From a bacterium (GTDB taxonomy: Bacteria > Zhuqueibacterota > Zhuqueibacteria > Zhuqueibacterales > Zhuqueibacteraceae), in the NCBI GenBank assembly GCA_022072515.1, contig JAJVHT010000009.1:9435-44750 (forward strand): a stretch of DNA of 35,316 nucleotides, read 5' to 3'. Of this stretch, positions 1-8,763 are shown in pieces (the first letter of the stretch is position 1; each line of letters opens with the position of its first letter). The translations under genes were made by a program, and so were the position numbers. Under the pieces are notes generated by a model, which worked only from the letters and a program-made list of their open reading frames with translations, ran no database searches and was not told the DNA's origin.

Positions 1-2
1 TA

Positions 3-119
3 CGGGCCGTCGAAACCACGCCCGGTGTTGCCGGCGCCTCGGTCGAAGTGGTGTGGGATCCACCATGGAATCCGGCAATGATGACGGCCTTCGCCAAAAA
101 GCAGTTGGGGTGGGGATAA
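3..119 (+). CDS. C-terminal fragment of a DUF59/MIP18 (PaaD/SufT-like) Fe-S assembly family protein (truncated by window edge)
   Basis: Frame 3 reads RAVETTPGVAGASVEVVWDPPWNPAMMTAFAKKQLGWG*; the VxVVWDPPWxPxMM...AKxxLG ending is typical of DUF59 proteins. Confidence 0.8.
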   Translation, partial: RAVETTPGVAGASVEVVWDPPWNPAMMTAFAKKQLGWG

Positions 120-128
120 CAAAAAAAA

Positions 129-235
129 CGGAGTGACGGAGTGATGGATCAATGGAGTGATGGCTTGTTGGGGATGCAACAATCCAGTAATCCAACAATC
201 CAGCAATCCATAAATTCCAACAATCCAGTAATTCG
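129..235. repeat. Degenerate short tandem repeats: (GGAGTGAYGG)n followed by (CCAACAATCCAGTAAT)n-like units
   Basis: ggagtgacggagtgatggatcaatggagtgatgg, then caacaatccagtaatccaacaatccagcaatcc...ccaacaatccagtaattc. Confidence 0.75.
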
Positions 236-252
236 AAACCTTTCGAGAGTCG

Positions 253-702
253 ATGCCACAAACCGTCCGTTGGTTCATTCGCACCAGCGCCATTTATTTG
301 GTGCTCACCTTTTTGCTCGGCGCGATTTTTTTGTATTACAATTGGCTTTCCGGGCCGGTGCCGCGGCCCTGGGTCATTGCGCATCTGCACGCCGGTCTCG
401 TCGGCTGGCTGGTGAATATCGTCATCGGGGTTGGCCTGTGGATGTTTCCACTCAATAAAGAAGTTTTTCCGGAAAGCGGCGGCCGCTATACATTGGCGCT
501 GGCGCGCTTTTGTTATTTTGGGTTGAATATCGGATTAGCGGTTCGCCTCATCACGGATTTGATTTTCTCTTACACGCACAATCGCCTCATTGGTGCGGTG
601 ATGGCGCTCTCCGGCATTCCTCAAGTTATGGCTGTCGCCATTTTTTTATATATCGTGTGGAAACGGGTGAGACAAATCGAAGGTTTGAAGGCGAATCCAT
701 AA
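253..702 (+). CDS. Small 4-TM haem-copper-oxidase subunit I-like membrane protein
   Basis: 149 aa hydrophobic ORF with HLHAGLVGWLVNIVIGVGLWMFP, reminiscent of the CcoN/NorB-like single-domain family. Confidence 0.7.
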   Translation: MPQTVRWFIRTSAIYLVLTFLLGAIFLYYNWLSGPVPRPWVIAHLHAGLVGWLVNIVIGVGLWMFPLNKEVFPESGGRYTLALARFCYFGLNIGLAVRLITDLIFSYTHNRLIGAVMALSGIPQVMAVAIFLYIVWKRVRQIEGLKANP

Positions 703-721
703 AAAAATAGGCAGTTGTTTT

Positions 722-767
722 GTAACTATTCAGTACCGCCCGGGCGGTGGAATAGCTGAATAGTTAC
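722..767. terminator. Inverted repeat / likely bidirectional terminator between convergent genes
   Basis: Perfect 12-bp arms gtaactattcag (722-733) / ctgaatagttac (756-767) with internal palindrome ccgcccgggcgg (736-747); followed by T-rich gttgttttt. Confidence 0.7.
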
Positions 768-855
768 GTTGTTTTTAGAAAAACGAGGGCATGCCAACAT
801 AAAAGCAATTGCACGCCAGCGAAAAATAGCCGCGCGTCCTGGACGCGAATGTTAG

Positions 856-1581
856 CTAAGTCGGCAACAGGTGTTTCAGCTTGAAGGCATATCGCCGGCT
901 CATGATAAAGGGTTTTTCCACGCCTTGCACAAAAACTTCTTGTGAATAGCTTTTCAGCTTTTTAACTTTTTCGACGTAAGTAAAATTGACGATCGTCGAA
1001 CGATGAATGCGCACAAAATATTTTTCCGGCAGCAACTCTTCCCATTCTTGCAACGTCTTTGACACCAGAACGCGGGGCTTGCCGGCATAGTAAATGTACG
1101 AATAGTTCCCCTCGGCGCTGATGCATTTCAACAAAGATAATTTGATAAACTTGAGCGCGCCGTTGATGATGACATAGATGGCGTCATCGTAGCCGGCTTT
1201 TTTCTTTTCCGCCGGATGCGCCGGCTCATTCGTGCCCAAGCGTTGAATGGCTTTCGCCAGGCGCTCTTTGCTGATGGGTTTCAGCAAATAATCGAGCGCA
1301 TTCACTTCAAAGGCGCGAATGGCATATTTGTCATACGCCGTGATAAAAATAATTTTGGCCGCAATATCGGCCTGCTCGAGCAAATCAAAGCCGGTGGCGC
1401 CGGGCATTTGAATGTCCAGAAAAATGACTGCTGGCCGGGTTTGCTGAATGAGAGGAATGGCTTGGGCGACATTGGCCGCTTCTCCGACCACGGTAATTTC
1501 CGGATAGTCAGCCAGCATCATTTTCAATTCCGAACGCACCAACCATTCATCATCAACGATAAGCGTTTTGAGCAACGGCAT
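856..1581 (-). CDS. LytTR-family two-component response regulator (REC + LytTR DNA-binding domain)
   Basis: Starts MPLLKTLIVDDEWLVRSEL; phosphoacceptor region VIFLDIQMPG; C-terminal IYVIINGALKFIKLSLLKCISAEGNYSYIY...VRIHRSTIVN is LytTR. The ORF-track start at 1758 is a TTG inside a pseudogene remnant. Confidence 0.92.
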   Translation of the reverse strand: MPLLKTLIVDDEWLVRSELKMMLADYPEITVVGEAANVAQAIPLIQQTRPAVIFLDIQMPGATGFDLLEQADIAAKIIFITAYDKYAIRAFEVNALDYLLKPISKERLAKAIQRLGTNEPAHPAEKKKAGYDDAIYVIINGALKFIKLSLLKCISAEGNYSYIYYAGKPRVLVSKTLQEWEELLPEKYFVRIHRSTIVNFTYVEKVKKLKSYSQEVFVQGVEKPFIMSRRYAFKLKHLLPT

Positions 1582-1609
1582 GGTACCATGAAGCGCTGAT
1601 TGTGAAATG

Positions 1610-1770
1610 CGGTTTGAACTCTGCTGGCAACTTCGCTGCCATAAATCCAATTTATCAGGACGTGAGGGAAACCTACGCGCGGGCGATCGCAACCACCTCC
1701 CGCCATGATACGTCAGGTCAAACGTGAGAAACAAGACGGCGCAGGTGTATGCCACCAACGCCGCATTAAT
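1610..1770 (-). pseudogene. Remnant of the N-terminal part of the NarI/Hdr-like reductase gene (homologous to about 17.93-18.07 kb)
   Basis: Encodes AALVAYTCAVLFLTFDLTYHGGRWLRSP...DLWQRSCQQSSNR versus [28 protein letters not shown]...[13 protein letters not shown]; nucleotide match aacgtgagaaacaagacggcgcaggtgtatgccaccaacgccgc versus aacgtggcaaacaagacggcgaaggtgtacgccaccagcgccgc. Confidence 0.8.
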
Positions 1771-1790
1771 TGAAGATTTTTATGATCCAT

Positions 1791-1819
1791 AGTCTAATGT
1801 AACGACATAATCAAAACAA
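1791..1819 (-). promoter_or_regulatory. Candidate sigma70-type promoter TTGTTT-N17-TAGACT upstream of the LytTR gene; duplicate of the one at 18253-18281
   Basis: Minus strand: ttgttt tgattatgtcgttacat tagact; flanking sequence matches the other copy. Confidence 0.55.
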
Positions 1820-1889
1820 GAAAAAATATTGCCAATGGCAACCTTTTCGCGCCGCGTTCAGTTCGCCTGAACACTGATCACTGTAACCT

Positions 1890-2243
1890 TCATTTCCCTT
1901 TCATGACTTTGGCCAGTACCACGGCATTGTTGCGCTCGTCATCTGTCGCCGCGAACAACAACGTCACCGTGCCCTGGCGGGCCAGCGCGCGCAAATGGCG
2001 CAACGGCTCCTGCCGTTCCGTCCTCTGTAATTCCTGGCGATAGCGTTTTTGAAATTCTTCCCAGCGCTCGGGCTTGTGGCCGAACCATTGGCGCAACTCG
2101 TTCGAGGGCGCAATTTCTTTGAGCCATGCGTCGACGCGCGCTTTCTCTTTCGAGATACCGCGCGGCCACAAACGGTCGGCGAGGATGCGCGTCCCGTCCG
2201 ATTTTTCGGGCGGATCGTAAACGCGTTTGAGCATGATCGGCAT
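1890..2243 (-). CDS. DUF488 family protein (YeaO-like)
   Basis: MLKRVYDPPEKSDGTRILADRLWPRGISKEKARVDAWLKEIAPSNELRQWFGH.. is the hallmark DUF488/YeaO sequence. Confidence 0.92.
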   Translation of the reverse strand: MPIMLKRVYDPPEKSDGTRILADRLWPRGISKEKARVDAWLKEIAPSNELRQWFGHKPERWEEFQKRYRQELQRTERQEPLRHLRALARQGTVTLLFAATDDERNNAVVLAKVMKGK

Positions 2244-2300
2244 TCAGGCTATTCCTTAGGATGATTTATCAACGGCATGATTCTATTTCATGGTGCGCCG

Positions 2301-3950
2301 CTACAACAATAAGGTCAACAACACTTGCGCAAAAACAATTTTACTGATGGTGGCAACGGGATAAACTGTCGCGTAGCCGATGTTGGGCAAATCGTTGCGC
2401 GTTTGCTCCAACGCGAAGCCGAGCACGGCGGGTTGGGTTTGCAATCCCGCCAGCATGCCGGTGAGCAGGCTCATCGGAATTTTGAACAAGCGATGGCCAA
2501 TCCACAGCATGAGCAGCGCGGCGGCCGAGGTGATGATGGCGCCGGCTGCAAAAATCGTCAGGCCACTGCCTTCGGCGAAGGTGTTGACAAACGCGTAACC
2601 CGCGCGCGTCCCCACACCCGCCAGAAAGAGAATCAAACCGATTTGGCGCAAAGTCATGTTGGCGCTATACGGCAAGTTCCACACCAACGGGCCGGTACGC
2701 CCCAGTGTTCCCAAGATCATGGCCACAATCAATGGACCGCCGGCAAGCCCAAGCTTGATCACGACTCCGCCAGGCAAGGGTATCGGGATAAGTCCGACTA
2801 ACAATCCCAGCGCCGCACCGAGGCCGAAAGTCAGTACATCAATCTCGCTCACCGCGCGATAGGAGTCGCCAAAGAAAGCGCTGATGGTATCCATGCGATC
2901 GCGACGGGTGAGCACCCGAATACGGTCGCCAAGTTCCATGGGGGTGTCGCCATGCGGCAAAAATTCAGCATCGCCGCGCCGCACGCGCGTCACGATGGCG
3001 CCGAATTTTTGCGGTAACTTGATATCGCGCAAACGCTGGCCGGCGAGTTGGGGATTGGAGACAAAAACACGGCGATAATCAAATTGACTGCGGTCAAGAT
3101 CAAGCGGCTCTTTGCTCGCTTCGCCCAACAACGGTGTAACGCGATCTAATTCTCGGCGCGCCCCCACGATAGTGACCAGATCACCGATTTGCAAACGCGT
3201 TGCCCCCGAGGGAAGTGTGACCTGATCGTTTCTTTTCATGCGCCCGAAAACTATCGCCCAATGGCGCTGATGGATCAATTCGTGAATGGAAGAGTTCGTG
3301 ACGCCGGTTTGAGTGATTCGTATCGTACGACTTTGCAATTTGACGTTGGTCGCGCCCAGTTCATGTAAACTCTCTGCTTCCCGGGCATAATCAATTTTCC
3401 ACCAGCGTTGCATGAAATAAATCGCCAGAATCATGCCCACCACACCCATCGGATAAGTGAGCGAGTAGGCGATAACCGGCTCGTTGAGCATATGCTCCAA
3501 ACCGGTTTTGGGCGCATACGATTTGAGAAAATCCAGCGCACTCGCCAACGCCGGCGTGTTGGTGAGGCTGCCGGCAAACAGACCGGCAGTCTGCGCCGGC
3601 TGCAGATGCAGCAGACGGTGCGCCATGATGGCGAACACGACAACCAGCATCAGCATTCCGAACACGAACAGATTGTCACGCAATCCCTTGCGCCGGAAAG
3701 AGGCAAAAAAACCCGGACCGCTGCTCAGGCCGATCGTGTAGACGAACAAAACCAAGCCGAGCAGATAAACGATTTCCGGCAATTTGAGATCGGGATGTAA
3801 TGCGCCAAAGGCAATGCCGACAAACAACACCGCTGCCACCCCGAGGCTGCTGCCGCGAATTTTGACCCGGCCTAAAAAATAGCCAATCGCTGAGACCAAG
3901 AACAACAGCAACAAGGGATTGGCCAGCAATAACTGAATCAGAGCCTGCAT
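2301..3950 (-). CDS. AspT/YidE/YbjL-family putative transporter with two TrkA-C (RCK_C) domains
   Basis: 549 aa; two transmembrane blocks (LGLVLFVYTIGLSSGPGFFASF; GLILFLAGVGTRAGYAFV) flanking two RCK_C-like segments. Confidence 0.88.
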   Translation of the reverse strand: MQALIQLLLANPLLLLFLVSAIGYFLGRVKIRGSSLGVAAVLFVGIAFGALHPDLKLPEIVYLLGLVLFVYTIGLSSGPGFFASFRRKGLRDNLFVFGMLMLVVVFAIMAHRLLHLQPAQTAGLFAGSLTNTPALASALDFLKSYAPKTGLEHMLNEPVIAYSLTYPMGVVGMILAIYFMQRWWKIDYAREAESLHELGATNVKLQSRTIRITQTGVTNSSIHELIHQRHWAIVFGRMKRNDQVTLPSGATRLQIGDLVTIVGARRELDRVTPLLGEASKEPLDLDRSQFDYRRVFVSNPQLAGQRLRDIKLPQKFGAIVTRVRRGDAEFLPHGDTPMELGDRIRVLTRRDRMDTISAFFGDSYRAVSEIDVLTFGLGAALGLLVGLIPIPLPGGVVIKLGLAGGPLIVAMILGTLGRTGPLVWNLPYSANMTLRQIGLILFLAGVGTRAGYAFVNTFAEGSGLTIFAAGAIITSAAALLMLWIGHRLFKIPMSLLTGMLAGLQTQPAVLGFALEQTRNDLPNIGYATVYPVATISKIVFAQVLLTLLL

Positions 3951-3957
3951 GCGTTGG

Positions 3958-5013
3958 CTAATACCCTTCCCCTTCCGCCGGTAATTTGATTTTTCCGCGA
4001 AATGAATAAAACAGATAAACGAAATAACCGCCGGCGAGGAGAAGCCCGAAAATCCACCAGATCAATCCTACATTCAATCCGTAGGCCGGCGCCGCGCTGT
4101 TATAGATGGTGAGGCTTAACGCTGAGTCGGTGGAAGCCGGCAATAAATTGGGGAACAAGCCAAACGCCGTGCTGGCGGCCATGCCGGCGATAAAAATGCT
4201 GGAGGCGAGAAACGCGCGGGTGTCGTGCCGTTTCATGCGGAAATAAAATCCGCCGACCCACGCCGCCAATCCGGTCAGCAGAAAAATGAATCCCCAGGAG
4301 GCTTGGAAGTAATTATCCCAAATCGCGGGACGGATGCTGGACACCGCCAGCAGCGCCAAAACCGAGGTGAGCAAAACGCCCCACCAGGCGATGGCGCCAA
4401 TCGCGCGGGCGCGTTGCTGCAATTCCCCCTCAGTTTTCATGGCGATGAAATTCGCGCCATGCGCGGTGAGGGTGACAAAAGCCACGATTCCCATCAATAC
4501 GGTAAACCAATCGAGAATGCCGGCAGCGTTCATCCCGTCGTGCGGGATGAACGTCGTCCACAGCGGCTCGAAGAAATAACCGGTGGCATCGAGCGGAACG
4601 CCGCGCACGACGTTGCCCAGCGCCGCGCCGAAAAAGATGGCCAACAAGATGCTGGCAAGGGAAAAAATCACATCCCAAAATGATTTCCACATGGGATGCT
4701 GCACATGATGGCGAAATTCAATGCCGATGGCGCGCAACATGAGCAGCCAGAGCACCATCATCAAGGGCAGATAAAAACCGCTGAAGCTCGAGGCGTAGAC
4801 TTTGGGAAAGGCAAAATATAAGGTTCCGCCGGCGGCGAGCAACCAGACTTCATTGCCATCCCAGACCGGGCCAATGGCATTGAGAATGGAACGGCGGTCA
4901 GGGTCGGATTTGCCGGCGAGAAGATGAATGATGCCCGCGCCCAAATCAAAGCCGTCCAAGATCACATACATCGTGAGCATGAAGCCAACCGCGATAAACC
5001 AAAAAATCTCCAT
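3958..5013 (-). CDS. cydB: Cytochrome bd ubiquinol oxidase subunit II
   Basis: MEIFWFIAVGFMLTMYVILDGFDLGAGIIHLL...GPVWDGNEVWLLAAGG; GGAG Shine-Dalgarno upstream of ATG at 5013. Confidence 0.95.
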   Translation of the reverse strand: MEIFWFIAVGFMLTMYVILDGFDLGAGIIHLLAGKSDPDRRSILNAIGPVWDGNEVWLLAAGGTLYFAFPKVYASSFSGFYLPLMMVLWLLMLRAIGIEFRHHVQHPMWKSFWDVIFSLASILLAIFFGAALGNVVRGVPLDATGYFFEPLWTTFIPHDGMNAAGILDWFTVLMGIVAFVTLTAHGANFIAMKTEGELQQRARAIGAIAWWGVLLTSVLALLAVSSIRPAIWDNYFQASWGFIFLLTGLAAWVGGFYFRMKRHDTRAFLASSIFIAGMAASTAFGLFPNLLPASTDSALSLTIYNSAAPAYGLNVGLIWWIFGLLLAGGYFVYLFYSFRGKIKLPAEGEGY

Positions 5014-5031
5014 AGGAGTCTCCACAAAAAT

Positions 5032-6369
5032 TTAATGTTTACCGGGGCCTGAAAAGGCCGGGCCGTGAAAAACTTCCCGCATCACCAAAAAAAGGAAAAG
5101 CAGGCCGAGCAACATGTACATGCCCATGAAGCCGAGCAGTGTAAAGATGCTGTTGCCCGCCGATACCGTCGGCGACAAGCCTTCGGCGGTTCGCATCAAA
5201 CCATAAACCAGCCACGGCTGGCGCCCCAGTTCCGCCGTCATCCACCCCGTCGTGTTGGCGATGTAGGGAAACGGAAAGCTCAACATCAAAATCCATAACA
5301 GCCAACGCGCTTCGAAGAGTTTACGTTTCCAGAGCAGAAAACTGGCCACCCCCATGATCGCAATAAAAATCGTGCCCAAACCGACCATGATGTGATAACT
5401 GAAATAAAGCAATGGAATGTTGGTCGGCCAGTTCTCGCGCGGAAAAGCGTCGAGTCCTTTTACTTCCGCTTTCCAACGGTTGTAGGTGAGAAAACTCAAC
5501 AGCCGCGGAATATGAATGGGATTGTCGATCTGCAATTTTTCCATATCCGGCTGGCCGAGGAGAATCAGTTCCGCGCCTTCTTTGGTTTCGAATAATCCTT
5601 CCATCGCGGCGAGTGTAACAGGCTGATATTTCGCGAGATTTTTGCCCTGACCATCACCGGTGGGAAACGCGGCCAGCACCGAGGCGATCAATCCGGTAAT
5701 CACCCCGAGGCGAAGAAAAATTTTTCCGTACTCGGCATCGCGGTGGGCCAAAAGATAATACGCGCCCACCGCGGACATCACGAAGGCGGCGGTGATCACC
5801 GAGCCGATCATGTTGTGCGGATATTGCCAAACGATCCATGGATTAGTGAGCAAACCCCAGAATGAGGCCAGGCCGACTGCGCCGTCGGCGGCGACGTTGT
5901 ACGCAACTGGATGCTGCATCCACGCATTTGTCGCAATGATGAAAAAGCCGGAAACCCAGGAGCCGAGAAAAACCATACAGGCAGCGACAAAATGGCCGAT
6001 CGGCCCAAGCTTTTTTTCGCCGAAGATAAAAAGTCCCAGAAAGCTCGATTCCAAAAAGAACGCGAAGAGGCCTTCCATCGCGAGCGTTTGGCCGATGACG
6101 CCGCCGGCGAAGGCGGAAAATTTCGCCCAGTTGGTGCCGAATTGAAACTCCATGGGAATGCCGGTGACGACACCGACAGTAAAATTCACCGCAAAAATTT
6201 TTGCCCAAAAGCGCGCACTTTGGTTATAACGTTCGTCCTTCTTCCACAACGCCAGGCCTTTTAAAATAACGATCAACAATCCCAACCCCATGGTGAGCTG
6301 GGGAAACAAATAATGAAACGTTATGGTGAAGGCAAACTGAATGCGATCGACGATCAAAGCTTCTGCCAT
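5032..6369 (-). CDS. cydA: Cytochrome bd ubiquinol oxidase subunit I (short Q-loop, CioA-like)
   Basis: MAEALIVDRIQFAFTITFHYLFPQLTMGLG...TGIPMEFQFGTNWAKFS...TGWMTAELGRQPWLVYGLMRT; GGAAAGG before ATG at 6369. Confidence 0.95.
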   Translation of the reverse strand: MAEALIVDRIQFAFTITFHYLFPQLTMGLGLLIVILKGLALWKKDERYNQSARFWAKIFAVNFTVGVVTGIPMEFQFGTNWAKFSAFAGGVIGQTLAMEGLFAFFLESSFLGLFIFGEKKLGPIGHFVAACMVFLGSWVSGFFIIATNAWMQHPVAYNVAADGAVGLASFWGLLTNPWIVWQYPHNMIGSVITAAFVMSAVGAYYLLAHRDAEYGKIFLRLGVITGLIASVLAAFPTGDGQGKNLAKYQPVTLAAMEGLFETKEGAELILLGQPDMEKLQIDNPIHIPRLLSFLTYNRWKAEVKGLDAFPRENWPTNIPLLYFSYHIMVGLGTIFIAIMGVASFLLWKRKLFEARWLLWILMLSFPFPYIANTTGWMTAELGRQPWLVYGLMRTAEGLSPTVSAGNSIFTLLGFMGMYMLLGLLFLFLVMREVFHGPAFSGPGKH

Positions 6370-6398
6370 ATCCACCTTTCCTTTCCAAACCACGCCGA

Positions 6399-7958
6399 TT
6401 AAACGAGCATATAGCCTCGGGCTAATTCACGATAATTGGCCACCTGCTGTTTTTGCCAATTTTCATCACAACCCAATTCCGGCGCCATCAGCGCCGCAAC
6501 CTGGGGCGCGATTTCCACACTCGCTGACGCATCCAGCAACAGCGCCCGCGTGCGGCGCGCCAGCACATCTTCAACCGTGCGCGCCATTTCATGACGAACC
6601 GCCCAAATCACTTCCGCAGCGGCGTAAGGTAAGTTTGCATGCAAGCGCCGCGCGAACACCGGATTCTCTTGCCGCAGTTTTTGCACGCCCTCCCGGTCTG
6701 TCCCATAAACTTGCCAAGGATTTTCGGTTAATTTCTCCTCGCTCCAACCATGCAAGCGCAGGGTTTCGGTCACACCGCTGCGCTCCTCCAGCCCCGCCAA
6801 CATCGCCGCTTGATTGATCACGTCTTCTGCCATCTTGCGATAAGTCGTCCACTTGCCGCCGGTGATGGTGAGCAGGCCGGTTTGAGAAATAATAATCGTA
6901 TGATCGCGCGAAAGCGCCGCTGTTTCCTTGGCATTGCTCGCTTTCACTAACGGCCGAATTCCCGCAAAAATACTTTTAACGTCGTTAGGGCGGGGATCCT
7001 GGGTGAGATAACGGCCGGCATGAGTGAGCAGAAATTCTATTTCTTCTGGAAGTGGGCGCGGCTCCAGCGGCGCGGCATTGATCGGCGTGTCCGTCGTGCC
7101 AACCAGCGCGCGATCATGCCAGGGCACCACGAACAACACGCGGCCGTCATCCGTGTGGGGAACCATGATGGCGCTTTCGCCCGGCAGAAAAGATTTATCC
7201 AACACCAAATGCACCCCTTGACTGGGCGCAATAATTGGTTCGGCGTTCGCGTCATCAAGCCGGCGAATAGCATCGGCATAGGCGCCGGTCGCATTGATGA
7301 CGACACGCGCTGGCAGCTCAAACTCGGCGCCGGTTTCCATATCCTGCGCCATAACGCCGCAAACCAAGCCTTGCGCTTTCAGCAGCGCCGTGACCGGCAT
7401 ATAATTGATGATGGTTCCTCCCAAATCGACAACGGTTTGCGCCAATGTGATCGCCAGCCGCGCATCATCGAATTGTCCGTCATAATAAATGACGCCGCCA
7501 CGCAAGCCTTGCGGTTCCAGCGTGGGAATGCGCGCCAAGGTTTCTTCGCGCGAGAGCAAATGTGACGGCGCCAAGCCAAGCTTGCCGGCAAGCATGTCAT
7601 ACACCTTCATGCCAATACCGTAAAATGGCCCTTCCCACCAATCGTAGCTCGGGACGACAAAAGATTGGTGATGAACCAGATGCGGCGCATTGCGAATCAG
7701 CAAGCCGCGCTCGCGCAAAGCTTCCAATACCAATGCCACATTGCCTTGCGCCAGATAACGCACACCGCCGTGGATCAGCTTCGTGCTCCGGCTCGACGTG
7801 CCTTTGGCAAAATCGTGTTGCTCGAGCAGCAAGGTTCTGTAGCCGCGCGCTGACGCCTCGACCGCAGCCCCCAAACCCGTGGCCCCGCCGCCAATGATGA
7901 CAACGTCCCACTGGCCCGAGGCTCCCTGCAGCGCCCGCAACATCGCTTTTCGGTTCAT
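6399..7958 (-). CDS. glpD: Aerobic-type FAD-dependent glycerol-3-phosphate dehydrogenase
   Basis: WDVVIIGGGATGLGAAVEASARGYRTLLLEQHDFAKGTSSRSTKLIHGGVRYL; 519 aa; GKWTTYRKMAEDV. Confidence 0.95.
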   Translation of the reverse strand: MNRKAMLRALQGASGQWDVVIIGGGATGLGAAVEASARGYRTLLLEQHDFAKGTSSRSTKLIHGGVRYLAQGNVALVLEALRERGLLIRNAPHLVHHQSFVVPSYDWWEGPFYGIGMKVYDMLAGKLGLAPSHLLSREETLARIPTLEPQGLRGGVIYYDGQFDDARLAITLAQTVVDLGGTIINYMPVTALLKAQGLVCGVMAQDMETGAEFELPARVVINATGAYADAIRRLDDANAEPIIAPSQGVHLVLDKSFLPGESAIMVPHTDDGRVLFVVPWHDRALVGTTDTPINAAPLEPRPLPEEIEFLLTHAGRYLTQDPRPNDVKSIFAGIRPLVKASNAKETAALSRDHTIIISQTGLLTITGGKWTTYRKMAEDVINQAAMLAGLEERSGVTETLRLHGWSEEKLTENPWQVYGTDREGVQKLRQENPVFARRLHANLPYAAAEVIWAVRHEMARTVEDVLARRTRALLLDASASVEIAPQVAALMAPELGCDENWQKQQVANYRELARGYMLV

Positions 7959-8192
7959 GCGCTGGCTCTGTTTATGAATAAGAAGAGAACATACGTTTCA
8001 CACTACCCAAGTTTGTCTCGCAAATGTGACAGCTTTATTATTATGAGACAATTTCGAATCGTCCTTTGTGTAACCTTCCTACGCATTTCTGCGTAAGCAA
8101 GTGTCACAAAAAAACGGCATAGCGCTTGCAAACAGGATTCAACAAAAATGCAGTTCGAGTTGATTATTAAAAATCCGTGAGGGAGAAAAGGT

Positions 8193-8402
8193 ATGATGAT
8201 CAGCAACCCGACACGAATTGAATCGACCATGCAGCAGCGCTTTACCGAGTTTATGCAGGAACAAGTCACGCGCATCGAAAGATTTCGCCGCTACCTGTGC
8301 CGGCGGCAACATTGCGAGATTTCATTTGACAATGCTGTGACGGTTTGGATCGAACGCGGCTATGCCGCCGCCTTTCGGCGACGGTTTGAAGAACAGGTGT
8401 GA
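8193..8402 (+). CDS. Small hypothetical protein, 69 aa, highly charged
   Basis: Preceded by gggagaaaaggt Shine-Dalgarno; MMISNPTRIESTMQQRFTEFMQEQVTRIERFRRYLCRRQHCEISFDNAVTVWIERGYAAAFRRRFEEQV. Confidence 0.6.
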   Translation: MMISNPTRIESTMQQRFTEFMQEQVTRIERFRRYLCRRQHCEISFDNAVTVWIERGYAAAFRRRFEEQV

Positions 8403-8674
8403 GCTTTCACTCAATAAATTTTTATCAAATTTAACACATTCTGTCGCAAAGTCAAGTACTGATTGCGGTGAGGCCATCGCGTTTTCCCGGCCGCGAAAAA
8501 CCAGAAGCGCGCCGGCTCCCCGCCAGTCATGCTCACCTCCCACCTGCCCGCCCCCTTTTACAACACTCACAATATCTCATCACATTTCATCAGCGGCGCG
8601 TATAGGCGGCCATCAGATCATCGATGGTCCTGGCAACTCCGCAAGTTTTTTGTGTAAACTTTGCCACGATCAAC

Positions 8675-8703
8675 TTGATTTGCACCGAATTTTTGACTAT
8701 AAT
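8675..8703 (+). promoter_or_regulatory. Candidate sigma70 promoter TTGATT-N17-TATAAT for the antiporter gene
   Basis: ttgatt tgcaccgaatttttgac tataat, about 60 nt upstream of the start codon. Confidence 0.65.
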
Positions 8704-8763
8704 GACCGTGTCTTGGTGAATCTCAAGAGTGCGTTTTTTTAACTAACGTGCCGGGAGGTACTA

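Noticed and set aside
1582-1758. N-terminal 59 residues of the ORF-track LytTR protein as a genuine domain
   Set aside because: TTG start only, stop codon just upstream, and sequence clearly homologous to an internal piece of the 17-18 kb membrane subunit; better explained as a pseudogene remnant.
8094-8130. tacgcatttctgcgta hairpin upstream of the 69-aa ORF
   Set aside because: Only a 6-bp stem; common by chance and without supporting context.
8404-8640. Possible small RNA or ORF in the gap before the antiporter (126-aa and 82-aa candidate ORFs)
   Set aside because: Competing ORFs overlap each other on opposite strands and lack Shine-Dalgarno sites or family resemblance; no clear promoter-terminator pair.
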